Part shown: positions 38,086 through 47,717 of the stretch, in pieces
Position numbering within the stretch: position 1 is the first letter of the stretch
Layout: each line of letters opens with the position of its first letter
NCBI RefSeq assembly: GCF_000959725.1
Contig: NZ_CP009322.1
Coordinates: 1,612,001 to 1,676,000 of the forward strand
Origin: Burkholderia gladioli
GTDB lineage: Bacteria > Pseudomonadota > Gammaproteobacteria > Burkholderiales > Burkholderiaceae
Reading direction: 5' to 3'
DNA: 64,000 nucleotides
Translations under genes and position numbers: made by a program
The notes under the pieces: generated by a model
The model's input: the letters and a program-made list of their open reading frames with translations, nothing else
What the model was told of the DNA's origin: nothing
Database searches by the model: none

Positions 38086-38266
38086 GGCGCGGGATTTCAC
38101 ACGGCAGAAGTCGCCGCCCCGAGCCACATTCGGTGCCACTAGGCGGACCTGCACGCAGCAGCACGTTGGTTACCTCACCTTGCTGTTCCAGCGATTGCCT
38201 CTGGCAAAGTCTGTCGACCACTACGCTGCGCTGCTTCACGGGACACGCCAGCTCAGCTCGAATGAG

Positions 38267-39277
38267 TTATAGATTTGCTCGCAGGAAGTCCACGACCTCC
38301 TGGTCGATCTGGTGATGAATCTCCACGCGATCGATCCCGGGCGCATCCTGGCAGATCCGTGCCGCACTGACTGCGACCGAGGCCGGGCAAGGATCAATGA
38401 AAACGAAGTGGTTGCCTGGCACGATGTGGACTGCAGGCGGTGTGGGCAAGCCTGACACAACGGCAAGAGAGTTTCTCGCAGAACCAAGATAGCTATCGTC
38501 CTTCGGACGATAGAGCATCGTCGGCACGCGCACAGCGGATAAGCCGGGTGCCTCAAACATCATGGCCAGTGGATCCATCAGCACCAGGGCCTTCAGGCGG
38601 CGATCGACGGGCGGTTGCCAGGTTACCAGTTCAGCGGGTACGGCCGCTTTACCTTGAACACCGTTCGTACCATTGCTGGATGCTGAACGCGGACATGATC
38701 CCGGATCATCGTGGTTCGCGCAGTACGCACTGGCGTACGCAAAGTCGGGTTTCGCTCCCGCCAGAATCAGCGCCGTGTAGCCGCCTGCCGAGTATCCGAT
38801 CATGCCGATTCGTCCGGCCTCGGCGCTTGCCGAAAACCGTGGATCTGTGAGGACTGCATTGAGCGCGGCCTCTGCCTGCCGGGGTCGATCGATCAGAATC
38901 TGGGCTTGCGATGGCGCTTGGGGATGGCCTGAAGCGTCCCCAACGTGCGTCGGCAAGACGGCGATAAATCCGGCGCGAGCCAGAGCGCTAGCCAATTCAC
39001 GGTGGCTGAAGGGGCTGCCACCTCGTCCGTGTGAAATCAATACAACCGGGAAGCGGTTATCCGGCACCGGCGGAGCATTGCGCGTCGCCTCGACAGTGAA
39101 CGGCCCCGCTTGCCACGGAACCTCACGCTCATGCGTTGGGTAAAAGACGACCGTGTCGAACGAGGCCGCGTCGTCCACCACCGTAAGGCGGATTACTCCT
39201 GCGTTAAAAGCGGCCGGGGCAGCTAGCGCGGAACACGTACATACAATTGCCAGTACAAGAGTCGCTATCCAACGCAT
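38267..39277 (-). CDS. Secreted alpha/beta hydrolase, PAF-acetylhydrolase/dienelactone type
   Basis: 336 residues. Signal peptide about 1-20 (LVLAIVCTCSALA-AP). Hydrolase features: VVLISHGRGGSPFSHRELA (oxyanion strand), nucleophile elbow GMIGYSAGGYTAL, and a late histidine in VPGNHFVFIDP. Related proteins cleave esters or lipids outside the cytoplasm; the substrate is unknown. Cysteines in YCANHDDPGSC may form a disulfide. GC is visibly lower than the neighbours, and it follows an IS remnant, so recent acquisition is likely. Confidence 0.87.
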   Translation of the reverse strand: MRWIATLVLAIVCTCSALAAPAAFNAGVIRLTVVDDAASFDTVVFYPTHEREVPWQAGPFTVEATRNAPPVPDNRFPVVLISHGRGGSPFSHRELASALARAGFIAVLPTHVGDASGHPQAPSQAQILIDRPRQAEAALNAVLTDPRFSASAEAGRIGMIGYSAGGYTALILAGAKPDFAYASAYCANHDDPGSCPRSASSNGTNGVQGKAAVPAELVTWQPPVDRRLKALVLMDPLAMMFEAPGLSAVRVPTMLYRPKDDSYLGSARNSLAVVSGLPTPPAVHIVPGNHFVFIDPCPASVAVSAARICQDAPGIDRVEIHHQIDQEVVDFLRANL

Positions 39278-39857
39278 AACACTACTCCTAGCCAGCCGGA
39301 ATGAGAGGCGAAGGATATCAGAACGCTCTTACACGTTTGATGACTGATAGACGTCGTTTATCGATCGCTTACATTGACCGCTTCGGATCGTTCAGAGCCG
39401 TTCGCCGCGCGCCAGATCCGCCATCCGCTATCGCGTGCCCATCCCGTCGCAAACTGCGCGCGATAGCGAGATAAATCATACGGTCCCGCAGGTCAGCAGA
39501 CGGCCACGGCGTTCGGCGCCGCTGACGTATCGCGGGCAGTGGGCTCCGTGTGCAGCGTGGTGCGGGAGGGAGCGCAGCGGACGACACGGCCCCGCGCGCC
39601 TCGACGCGGCAAAGGCTTGCGCTACGGTCGCGGTACTAGGGTGTCTGCTTCTGGACGCGCGTGTCGAAAGGCGCCGTGCCGTTCCGATAGGTGATGTTGG
39701 CTGCCGCCATGATGGCAGCAATGTTGCCCAGCGAACATCCGTTCTCCACCCGGCGTATATCGTATGTCCGGCGATGCGGGCCTCGGAAGTCGGGCCGGCC
39801 GGCAGCGGGGAAGACGTGCGCGACAGAAATCAACGACAAATGCGTCGGGAGCCACAC
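39278..39857. other. Intergenic stretch without a supported gene
   Basis: About 580 bases between the secreted hydrolase and the acyltransferase gene. Only short open frames without known motifs are seen. A 6-bp inverted repeat (GCTGCC at 39700, GGCAGC at 39714) is the only structure. It probably holds the promoters of both flanking genes and scrambled mosaic DNA. Confidence 0.45.
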
Positions 39858-41090
39858 ATGAAGCAGACCTTTTCAGGCGTCGACATCCTGAGATTCGGGC
39901 TCGCCATCTATCTGATGGTGTTCCATACCATCGGCGCCTACGTGGGCAGCCAGCGGATGCCATTTCACGAGCTGCTCGGGCTCGGCGGCTTTGCCACCAG
40001 CACCTTCTTCCTGCTGTCCGGCTTCATCCTCTCGCATGTGTATTTCGGCGCGGCCTCGGGTGCCCTGCGCGGCGGCGCCCGCACCTTCTTCGTGAAGCGG
40101 CTGGCCACGCTCTACCCCACGCATCTGATCTCGCTGGCGTTTTTCATCGCCGTGGCGCTCGCCACGCACCAGGACATCAACCGCTTCATGCTGTCGTCGA
40201 TGGAAGGCGATCCGGTGCGGGTCGTCACGCTGCCGCCGCTGGAGACGGCCTTCAACATGCTGCTGACGCTCAGCCTGCTGCATGCCTGGAATCCGCTCTA
40301 TGTGCAGATCAATCCACCGTCGTGGTCGCTGTCCGCCCTGTTTTTCTTCTATCTGGTCTTTCCGCTGCTGGCGCCGCGCCTGCTGGCGATGCAGCGCAAG
40401 CTGCACTTCGCCGTGCTGCTGTGGGTGATCTACCTGATTCCGCCGATCGTCGCCAGCAGCCTGCACTGGTATTCACCGGCGGGCGTGGGCATCGTCACCA
40501 CCTGGCCGCTGATGCGGCTGCCCGAATTCATGATCGGCATCCTGCTCTACGGGCTCTATCGCGACGGCGTGCTCCAGCGCTTCACGGCATCGCGCCAATG
40601 GGTGTGGGCGCTGCTGGCGTTCGCGGCGCTGGGCTTCGCGCTGGCGTCGGGCCTGCAGGCGCACGGCCCGCGCTTCTGGGCCTATGTGATCCACAACGGC
40701 GGCCTGCTGCCGGCGGAGCTGGCGCTGCTGGTGGCCTGCCTCGCCTGCCGGGCCCTCCCCGGCGGCGTCACGAAACTGGCCGCGCGGCTCGGCAATGCCG
40801 CGCTGTCGATCTTCGCGATCCATCTGCCGCTGTTCCTGGTGTTCGTGCGCGTGCAGAAGCTGATGGCGGTGGACATGACGCCGGCCGCCTGCCTCCACGA
40901 CCTCGGCGCGTGCCTGGCCTCGGCCAAGCTGGCAACGCCCGCGCTGGGCGGCTATCCGCTCTATCTGCTGGCCACGGTGATGGTGGCGGTGGTGTTCCAG
41001 GAGCGCGTCGTGACGCCGGTGCGCGACCGGATACGGCGCCGCCTGCTGGCTCCGCGCGTGCATGCCGAGGTGTCGCGGGTCGGCCTGTAG
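39858..41090 (+). CDS. Acyltransferase 3 family membrane protein (OafA-like)
   Basis: 410 residues with about ten membrane segments. The N-terminus has DILRFGLAIYLMVFHTIGAY, with the family's conserved histidine, and FFLLSGFILSHVYF. Such enzymes move acetyl or other acyl groups onto surface sugars. No SGNH domain is fused. Its position next to the exopolysaccharide cluster suggests O-acetylation of that polymer, though IS debris lies between. ATG 39858 has GGGAG upstream. Confidence 0.9.
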   Translation: MKQTFSGVDILRFGLAIYLMVFHTIGAYVGSQRMPFHELLGLGGFATSTFFLLSGFILSHVYFGAASGALRGGARTFFVKRLATLYPTHLISLAFFIAVALATHQDINRFMLSSMEGDPVRVVTLPPLETAFNMLLTLSLLHAWNPLYVQINPPSWSLSALFFFYLVFPLLAPRLLAMQRKLHFAVLLWVIYLIPPIVASSLHWYSPAGVGIVTTWPLMRLPEFMIGILLYGLYRDGVLQRFTASRQWVWALLAFAALGFALASGLQAHGPRFWAYVIHNGGLLPAELALLVACLACRALPGGVTKLAARLGNAALSIFAIHLPLFLVFVRVQKLMAVDMTPAACLHDLGACLASAKLATPALGGYPLYLLATVMVAVVFQERVVTPVRDRIRRRLLAPRVHAEVSRVGL

Positions 41091-41103
41091 GCGCGGGCCG
41101 CGC

Positions 41104-41575
41104 TCAGGTCAGGACCGGTTGCAGATAGCCGGTGAGAATCAGCGTGGCCTGCACCGCGCCGAACACACGATGGCGCCGGCCCCGGCGATGGCCACCGCGC
41201 GCTGCGTGGCCTGGAGCCGGGTGCGCAGGTGGATGCCGCGGCCGCTGATGAAGCGGTTCGCGCCGATCGCGCCGAGCCCGAACAGCGTCACGGTCAGGGC
41301 CACGCCGGCGGCGATCGCGAAGCTGGCCGCGATGCCGATCCACGGCGCGAGGGTGGCCACCGAGGCGATCAGCACGAAGATCGAGCCCACGCAGGGCCAG
41401 ATGCCCGAGACGAAGCCGGTGGCGGGCAGCTGCGAGGCAGCGCGCCAGCGCGACGGAGTGAACGCCACGGCGCGGCTCGACCGGCGCGCACGCAGCCGCA
41501 GCTTCGCGCCCAGATAGGTGGGCGCGTCGTCCGGGGCCTCGCTCGCGTTGGGCACCAGCCGGATGGCGCGCGGGT
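41104..41575 (-). pseudogene. NicO/RcnA-type nickel-cobalt exporter, truncated and frameshifted
   Basis: Minus-strand reading gives FVSGIWPCVGSIFVLIASVA and GVALTVTLFGLGAIGANR, the C-terminal transmembrane motifs of NicO-family metal exporters. Near 41155 the frame shifts, and the natural C-terminus continues in another frame (QATLILTGYLQPVLT, stop at 41104). The 5' part is missing where an IS6 copy begins at 41573. The gene was cut by the insertion and is dead. Confidence 0.75.
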
Positions 41576-42282
41576 ATTTCCGCTTCCAACTGAGCCTACG
41601 CGACATTGAGGAACTGTTATTCGAGCGCGGCGTGAGCGTCAGCCACGAGACGATCCGCCGATAGTGCGACAAATTCAGCGCGACCTTCGCCCGGCGGGTC
41701 AAGGCTGCGCGACGAAAGTCGGGCCGCATCTGGCGTCTGGACGAAATGTTCGTGAATCTGCGCGGCGAGTCCTGGCTGCTGTGGCGGGCGGTCGACGAAC
41801 GCGGCACCGAGCTGGGCTGCAGAAGCAGCGCGACAAGGCCGCAGCGAAGCGCTTTTTCAGCGTGTGCTGCGTTCCTTTCCGCCGCCGCGCAAGATCGTCA
41901 CCGACCCGTTACGCAGCTACCCGGCTGCCAAGGCTGACATCCCGGCGCTCGCCAACGTCAAGCACGTGTTCGTGAAGGCCGCTGCGCGCGTGAACAACCG
42001 CGCCGAGAACAGCCATCAGCCGACCCGCGAACGCGAGCGACGCATGCGAGGGTTTCGCGACCCGACGCGCACTCAGGCTTTCCTCGAGAGCTTCGGCTGA
42101 TCCGCCTGCACTTCGCCCTGAAGCGGCATCTGCTGCGCGCTTCGCTTTATCGCAAACACCTCGCCGCACGCTTGTCGACGTGGTGTGCATTGGCCGAGGT
42201 CACCCAGAAATCCCTCTGCCGCATGAAACAGGCAGGTCACGCTCGCCCTCTTGTGAACATACTCCGCTAACGTGACAGCGCC
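41573..42282 (+). mobile_element. IS6-family element, copy 1, left end lost, transposase broken
   Basis: Matches the copy at 44519-45061 from GGTATTTCCGCTTCCA onward. The transposase reading contains a stop (CGATAG near 41660) and frameshifts; the C-terminal part (HQPTRERERRMRGF, then TQAFLESFG) is recognisable. The right end is GTGACAGCGCC at 42272-42282. The left end and transposase N-terminus are missing. No target duplication found. Confidence 0.85.
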
Positions 42283-43139
42283 ATCGGCAGGCATGGCAAG
42301 ACCTTGGCACGGCGTTCGCCGTCGGCATCGACGAGCGTCGCGCCGCGTAACAGCAGGCGTGTTGCCGAGAGGCGACGGGGCCGTTTCGGGCCGCCGGAAG
42401 ATGCGGAGCGACCCCCGTTTGTTTCAAACTTGCAACAACGCCGGCGTGTATCCCTTTTCTTCTGGTGGCTCAAGCACTTGGCGCACATTTGGCGTCGATT
42501 TCCCGGGGTCGGTCGCCAGCGCCGGAAGCGGTGTTTTCGAGTGGTTTCCTGCACCTGGATAATATGAGATTCGGGATATTTCGGGGCTCGCATCCACCTC
42601 GAAAAACGAGACGGCAATTCGAATATCTGGATATCTCGGCATACGTCAAAAAAATCATGCAACCCAAAAACCAATTCGGTAATTTTTCCCATCATGAAAT
42701 GAATCGTGAATGGAAAATCTCGAAAAACGCCGGCCGTTCACACTGATTCGATCCACGTCGTCAGACAGATCGGCGTCAGGAAGTGCGGATCTGCAACGCT
42801 TCCCGGCGCGCCCTCGAAAAATGCCCGTGAAACAAGGCCGGAAAGGTTGCAAGGTAAATTTTCCGGCACCCGATCCGGGCCGGGATTTTTTCCACGTCGT
42901 GCAAGCGGCCGGCGAACCGATACCCTCCCCCGGCACCCGGCCATCATCGAATTTTCATGATCATTTTCAACATCATTATTCGTCGCTCGGATATCAAAAC
43001 TCTCATCAAAAAATCAATCGTCAGATCATTAACATTGGATGACATATCGGCCCAATTTATCCGTTACATTTCGAAACACATTAAAAAACAAGCGTCAATA
43101 TACTGCGATCCCTTTCACCCCAACCCGGAAGCCACCGCA
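42283..43139. other. Low-GC leader region upstream of the glycoside hydrolase gene
   Basis: About 860 bases without a supported gene. GC falls sharply from about 42560, with A/T runs near 42600-42700 and 42960-43080. It may contain the hydrolase promoter or an H-NS-type target. The same frame is open back to an ATG at 42957, but the codons there look non-coding. Confidence 0.5.
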
Positions 43140-44366
43140 GTGCCGCACACCGATAAAAACCCGTTTTCTGCCGAAATCGGCATTGACCTGACGAATCCAG
43201 AGTCTCAAAAGTCGGACACTTCGAAGTCCCGTAGAAAGTTCATGTCCTACCTGCTCGGCACCGCTAGTGGCCTGGCGGTCGCGGCGTGTGGCGGTGGCGG
43301 CAACGACGCCGAGGCCGCGATGCGCCACGGTCGCCCGAACGGCACCGGCACCACGAGTACCACCACGGGTTCGGCCGCCTCGTCGTCCACCACCAGCTCG
43401 TCCACCTCGAGCAGCACCACCACCTCCACCAGCAGCACGCCGTACTTCTACGGCCTGAACGGCCACATGGCCTACGACGCGGGCATCTATCACACGATGT
43501 CGGCGGCCGCGCAGCTCGCGATGATCAAGGACCTCGGCGCCACCATGTACCGCTGCGACGTGGCCGGCTCGGGCATGGCCCAGACCCTCGCCACCGCGCT
43601 GAAGGGCGCCTTCGCCAACAGCGGCGTGGCCATCATGCCGGTGCTGAACCCGTTCTCGGCCGGCTGGAGCGCGTCGATGAGCGAATCCGCCGCCTACACG
43701 CTCGGCTACAACCTCGGCACCAGCTGCACCACGCCGCTCAAGGGCCTCGTGCAGTACGTCGAATGCGGCAACGAGCTGGACACGGCCGTGCTGACCGGCG
43801 GCGACGGCAGCAACACCGACAACTACAGCCCCTCGGGCTGGCCGGCATTCCGTGGCGTGATCCGCGGCATGATCGACGGCGTGAAGGCCATCGATTCCAC
43901 CATCAAGGTGGGCGTAAACGTGGGCGTGCCGCTCGCCTATCGTGCGCTGCAGATGCTGTGGAGCGGCATCACGCCGGACGGCAGCGCGAACGGCGTGACG
44001 GGCGCGGCCTCGGTGCGCTGGGACATCACCTGCTACCACTGGTACGAGAGCTCGGGCGACATCACCTGCGGCTGGAGAAGCAACGCCTGCTACAACGTGC
44101 TGCAGGCGCTGAAGGATTCGTTTGGCATGCCTATCTTTTTGACCGAATGGGGCTGGGCCGGTGCGACCGACACCCAGACCGGTCAATCGGCCTACGTCAC
44201 GCGTGCGCTGACCGAGTACAGGCAGATCAAGGACACCTACAACATCCAGTCCGTGATGATGTACGCGATGATCGACGACCAGTACGGCCTCGTGAAGACC
44301 GATGGCGTGACCAAGATGCCGGCCTATACCACCTTCAAGAACTTCGTGGCCGCGAACCCGGTTTGA
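43140..44366 (+). CDS. Exported glycoside hydrolase, Tat lipoprotein type
   Basis: 408 residues from GTG 43140, which has GGAAG upstream; an in-frame ATG at 42957 would add 61 low-GC residues. Twin-arginine motif SRRKFMSYLLG, then a lipobox-like LAVAACGGGG, then a Ser/Thr-rich linker (about 70-100) before a TIM-barrel domain. Likely acid/base E in QYVECGNELDT and nucleophile E in PIFLTEWGWAG, as in GH5/GH39-type clans. It probably sits on the outside of a membrane and cuts a polysaccharide, perhaps the polymer made by the next cluster. It is bracketed by two IS6 copies. Confidence 0.85.
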   Translation: MPHTDKNPFSAEIGIDLTNPESQKSDTSKSRRKFMSYLLGTASGLAVAACGGGGNDAEAAMRHGRPNGTGTTSTTTGSAASSSTTSSSTSSSTTTSTSSTPYFYGLNGHMAYDAGIYHTMSAAAQLAMIKDLGATMYRCDVAGSGMAQTLATALKGAFANSGVAIMPVLNPFSAGWSASMSESAAYTLGYNLGTSCTTPLKGLVQYVECGNELDTAVLTGGDGSNTDNYSPSGWPAFRGVIRGMIDGVKAIDSTIKVGVNVGVPLAYRALQMLWSGITPDGSANGVTGAASVRWDITCYHWYESSGDITCGWRSNACYNVLQALKDSFGMPIFLTEWGWAGATDTQTGQSAYVTRALTEYRQIKDTYNIQSVMMYAMIDDQYGLVKTDGVTKMPAYTTFKNFVAANPV

Positions 44367-44518
44367 GCGGGTGCAGTGCGGGGAGACCAACCCGGTAAGG
44401 CCGACGCGCCATGCGGTATCGGCGCGGCGGCACACCGGCCCCAGTCAGTCTGGCCAAACAGAAAATGCCTTTCCTGAAAATGATTTAGCTCGTGACAAGG
44501 AAACAAAAGCATTCTGTG

Positions 44519-45061
44519 GGCGCTGTCACCTTGACGGTGCTGGTCGCGTAAGAGGGGCCGATGAAACCAAAATCGCTCTACCACGGCCATCGATTCCCCG
44601 CAGCGATCATCAGCCAGGCGGTGCGCTGGTATTTCCGCTTCCAGCTGAGCCTACGCGACATTGAGGAACTGTTATTCGAGCGCGGCGTGAGCGTCAGCCA
44701 CGAGACGATCCGCCGATGGTGCGACAAATTCGGCGCGACCTTCGCCCGGCGGGTCAAGGCTGCGCGACGAAAGTCGGGCCGCATCTGGCATTAGGACGAA
44801 ATGTTCGTGAATCTGCGCGGCGAGTCCTGGCTGCTGTGGCGAGCGGTCGACGAACGCGGCACCGAGCTGGGCTGCAGAAGCAGCGTGACAAGGCAGCAGC
44901 GAAGCGCTTTTTCCAGCGTGTGCCGCGTTCCTTTCCGGCGCCGCGCAAGATCGTCACCGACCCGTTACGCAGCTACCCGGCTGCCAAGGCTGACATGCCG
45001 CATGAAACAGGCCGGTCACGCTCGCCCCCTCGTGAACATACTCCGCTAACGTGACAGCGCC
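44519..45061 (+). mobile_element. IS6-family element, copy 2, both ends present, internal deletion
   Basis: 543 bp with terminal inverted repeats GGCGCTGTCACCTTGACGG (44519) and, inverted, GGCGCTGTCACGTTAGCGG (45061), 16 of 19 matching. The transposase starts MKPKSLYHGHRFPAAIISQA at 44561 and stops early (TAG near 44792). Compared with copy 1, 277 bp corresponding to 41941-42217 are missing. Non-autonomous. No 8-bp target duplication (ATTCTGTG against ATGCCGTG). Confidence 0.9.
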
Positions 45062-45123
45062 ATGCCGTGGCCGCCGTTCATCCCGATGTTGCTCGCGTCG
45101 CCATAGACGCCGATCCGTCTCAT
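45062..45123 (-). pseudogene. 5' fragment of an NYN/LabA-like gene cut by the IS
   Basis: From ATG 45123 the minus strand reads MRRIGVYGDASNIGMNGGHG and then enters the IS6 end, where it stops. The GVxxDAxNI pattern with the conserved aspartate and asparagine resembles the start of NYN-domain (PIN-like RNase) proteins. The rest of the gene was not found. Confidence 0.5.
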
Positions 45124-45236
45124 GCCGTATCTCTATCCGTTCAGTTTGCCGTGGCAAGGACGCGCATATAGTACAGCCTGCCCGGCGACGGCGGCCGGAT
45201 CGGGCCTGGAATCGAGTTCGGATCGGCTTCGAACGA

Positions 45237-45262
45237 GGGCGCCGCAGCGCGTGGCGGCGCCC
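45237..45262 (-). terminator. Hairpin after galU
   Basis: GGGCGCCGC at 45237-45245 pairs with GCGGCGCCC at 45254-45262 (9-bp arms, 8-base loop), 3 bases beyond the galU stop. It probably closes the minus-strand exopolysaccharide transcript. No T-run follows. Confidence 0.6.
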
Positions 45263-45265
45263 GCC

Positions 45266-46159
45266 TCAGGACGCCACGGCGACGGCCCGGGCCTGCAGGA
45301 AGCGTTGCAGATAGGCCTCGAAATCCGCCTGCACCTCGGGATGGCGCAGTGCGAATTCCACGGTGGCCTTCAGATAGCCGAGCTTGCTGCCGCAATCGAA
45401 GCGCTCGCCGGCATAGCGGTAGGCCAGCACCTGCTCCTCGGCCAGCAGCGATTGCAGCGCGTCGGTCAGCTGCAGTTCGCCGCCGGCGCCGGGCCGTAGC
45501 GCGCGGATATGCTCGAAGATGGTGGGCATCAGCACATAGCGGCCCACCACGCCGAAATTCGACGGCGCGTCGGCCGGCGCGGGCTTTTCGACGATGCCCG
45601 ACAGCTTGATCACGTTGTCGCCCCACAGGCGCCCGTCCACCACGCCATACGAGGCGCTTTGCGCCCGCTCGATGGTTTCGACGCCCACCACCGAGCTGTG
45701 ATAGTGGTTGAACACGCCCACCAGTTGCTTGGTTACGGGCTGCGGGGCATACAGCAGATCGTCGGCGAGGATCACCGCGAACGGGCTGTCGCCCACCAGC
45801 TTCTCGGCGCACAGCACCGCGTGGCCGAGGCCCAGCGCCGTGGCCTGGCGCACGTAGAAGCAATCCACGTTGGCCGGCTTGATATTGCGCACCATGTCCA
45901 GCAGTTGGGTCTTGTTGCGCGCCTCCAGCTCGGCCTCGATTTCATATGACTTGTCGAAATGATCCTCGATGGCGCGCTTGCCGCGCCCGGTCACGAAGAT
46001 CAGCTCGGTGATGCCCGCCTCGATCGCCTCCTCCACCGCGTACTGGATCAGCGGCTTGTCGACGATCGGCAGCATTTCCTTCGGGCTGGCCTTGGTGGCC
46101 GGCAGGAAGCGCGTGCCGAGACCGGCCACGGGAAACACGGCTTTGGTGACTTCCAGCAT
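45266..46159 (-). CDS. galU: UTP-glucose-1-phosphate uridylyltransferase
   Basis: 297 residues. VFPVAGLGTRFLPATKASPKE is the nucleotide-binding signature and VDKPLIQYAVEEA and the lysine region GIVEKPAP follow in order. It makes UDP-glucose, the precursor for many surface sugars. Start ATG 46159 (MLEVTKAVFP) by family comparison; ATG 46168 is possible. It is the last gene of the long minus-strand polysaccharide unit and is followed by a hairpin. Confidence 0.95.
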   Translation of the reverse strand: MLEVTKAVFPVAGLGTRFLPATKASPKEMLPIVDKPLIQYAVEEAIEAGITELIFVTGRGKRAIEDHFDKSYEIEAELEARNKTQLLDMVRNIKPANVDCFYVRQATALGLGHAVLCAEKLVGDSPFAVILADDLLYAPQPVTKQLVGVFNHYHSSVVGVETIERAQSASYGVVDGRLWGDNVIKLSGIVEKPAPADAPSNFGVVGRYVLMPTIFEHIRALRPGAGGELQLTDALQSLLAEEQVLAYRYAGERFDCGSKLGYLKATVEFALRHPEVQADFEAYLQRFLQARAVAVAS

Positions 46160-46247
46160 GGCAGGCATGTCCTCGGATTCCTGGGTGACGACGTTTTGGG
46201 GTTCCCGCAAGCCCGTTGCAGGCATTTTGCGGGCGTCATGCAAGCGG

Positions 46248-47717
46248 CTAATAGGCGCCGTCGCGGTGCAGCACCACGCCGATGGTCTTGAACAGGATGG
46301 AGATGTCGCTGCGCAGCGACCAGTTGCGCACGTACCAGGCGTCGAGAAACACGCGCCGCGCGTAATCGGTGTCGTTGCGCCCGCTCACCTGCCAGAGGCC
46401 GGTCATGCCGGGCTTGGCCAGCAGGTAATAGGCGGCGTCGTCGCCATAGCGCTCGATCTCCTTCTCCACCACCGGGCGCGGGCCCACCAGGCTCATCTCG
46501 CCGCGCAGCACGTTCCACAATTGCGGCAGCTCATCGAGGCTGGTCTTGCGCAGCAGCGCGCCGATCCGCGTCACGCGCACGTCGTGCTTGAGCTTGAAGT
46601 CGCGCTCCCATTCGGCGCGGGCGGCCGGATCGCGTTCGAGCAGCGCCTTGAGCACGGCGTCGGCATCGAGCACCATCGAGCGGAACTTGTAGCACTTGAA
46701 CTTGCGGCCGTTCTGGCCGATTCGCGTGTGGCCGAAGAAGGCCGAGCCGCCGTCCTTCGCCACAAGCAGCGTGAGCAGCGCGAACACCGGCAGCAGCATC
46801 AGCATCAGAAAGCCGCCGGCGGCCACGTCGAAGATCCGCTTCAGCACCTTGGCGGAAAAGCGCGTGAGGTTGTTCTGCACGCGCAGCATCATCACCTCGT
46901 GGCCGAAGAAATACGACACGTCGGTGCCGCACAGCGGCACGCCACGCATCGGCGCCATCACCGTCACCTCGCGTATCCCGCTCTTGCTCAGATCGCGCAC
47001 CCAGGCGTTACGCAGCTCGCGGTCGTCGGGCTCCAGCGCGATCACCACCTGGGCGCCGGGCAAGGCCCGCAGCGTGTCGGCGGACAGCCCGCGCAGCACC
47101 GGCACCTGGCCCACGAACTTGGCGTCGGCGCGCGCATCGGGTGCCACATAGGCCACCACGTCGGCGCCCAGATAGAGCTGGCCGGACATCATGCGGGCCG
47201 CCTCCAGCGCCGACTCGCCGCAGCCCACGATCAGCGTGGGCCGCTTCCACAGATGCGCCATATCGAGGATTTTCTTGGTGAGCAGGCGCAGGCTCGGCAC
47301 CAGCACGAACGCGCCGCTCCAGGTCAGCGCCCACCAGCCGCGCGAGAACATGCCCTTGGTGAGCGTGGTGAGCGCCAGATGCGCCACGGCCAGCACCACC
47401 AGCGCCTCGAACACCTCGCGCAGCTCGCGCCAGAACGGCCGGCGCACGCCGTAATGGCGCACCCGCAGCCAGAACCAGATGGTGCCGGCGCAGGCCAGCA
47501 GCATGTACACCACCATCGGCTGCTGGCTGACGGTCTTCCAGATGCTCAGTTGCGGTGCGCTCGCGAAAGTGCCGAGAAAATGCGTGGTGATCAGCAGGGC
47601 GAGCGCGAAGCCCAGCACGTCCGAGGATGCGAGCGCCACCTTGATCGTCAGGGCCGGGAACGGGCGCAGCTCGACTTGCCGCGCTGACAGGCTGTCAATA
47701 CCGATGGTTGAGCTCAC
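46248..47717 (-). CDS. Undecaprenyl-phosphate sugar phosphotransferase (WbaP/WcaJ type)
   Basis: 489 residues. Four to five N-terminal membrane segments, a CoA-binding-like middle part (LIVGCGESALEAARMM), and the C-terminal catalytic domain: KRIFDVAAGG membrane hairpin, CYKFRSMVLDAD, DELPQLWNVLRGEMSLVGPR and KPGMTGLWQVSGR. It transfers the first sugar-1-phosphate to undecaprenyl phosphate at the inner membrane, starting the repeat unit. Glucose or galactose cannot be decided from sequence; galU downstream favours glucose. Confidence 0.95.
   Translation of the reverse strand: MSSTIGIDSLSARQVELRPFPALTIKVALASSDVLGFALALLITTHFLGTFASAPQLSIWKTVSQQPMVVYMLLACAGTIWFWLRVRHYGVRRPFWRELREVFEALVVLAVAHLALTTLTKGMFSRGWWALTWSGAFVLVPSLRLLTKKILDMAHLWKRPTLIVGCGESALEAARMMSGQLYLGADVVAYVAPDARADAKFVGQVPVLRGLSADTLRALPGAQVVIALEPDDRELRNAWVRDLSKSGIREVTVMAPMRGVPLCGTDVSYFFGHEVMMLRVQNNLTRFSAKVLKRIFDVAAGGFLMLMLLPVFALLTLLVAKDGGSAFFGHTRIGQNGRKFKCYKFRSMVLDADAVLKALLERDPAARAEWERDFKLKHDVRVTRIGALLRKTSLDELPQLWNVLRGEMSLVGPRPVVEKEIERYGDDAAYYLLAKPGMTGLWQVSGRNDTDYARRVFLDAWYVRNWSLRSDISILFKTIGVVLHRDGAY

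Noticed and set aside
39435..39857. N-terminal extension of the acyltransferase
   Set aside because: The extra 141 residues have no membrane or family features, and a good ribosome site precedes ATG 39858.
42470..42500. Possible sigma-54 -24/-12 promoter (TTGGCGCACATTTGGC) upstream of the glycoside hydrolase
   Set aside because: The -12 element reads TTGG, not TTGC, and the distance to the gene is over 600 bases.
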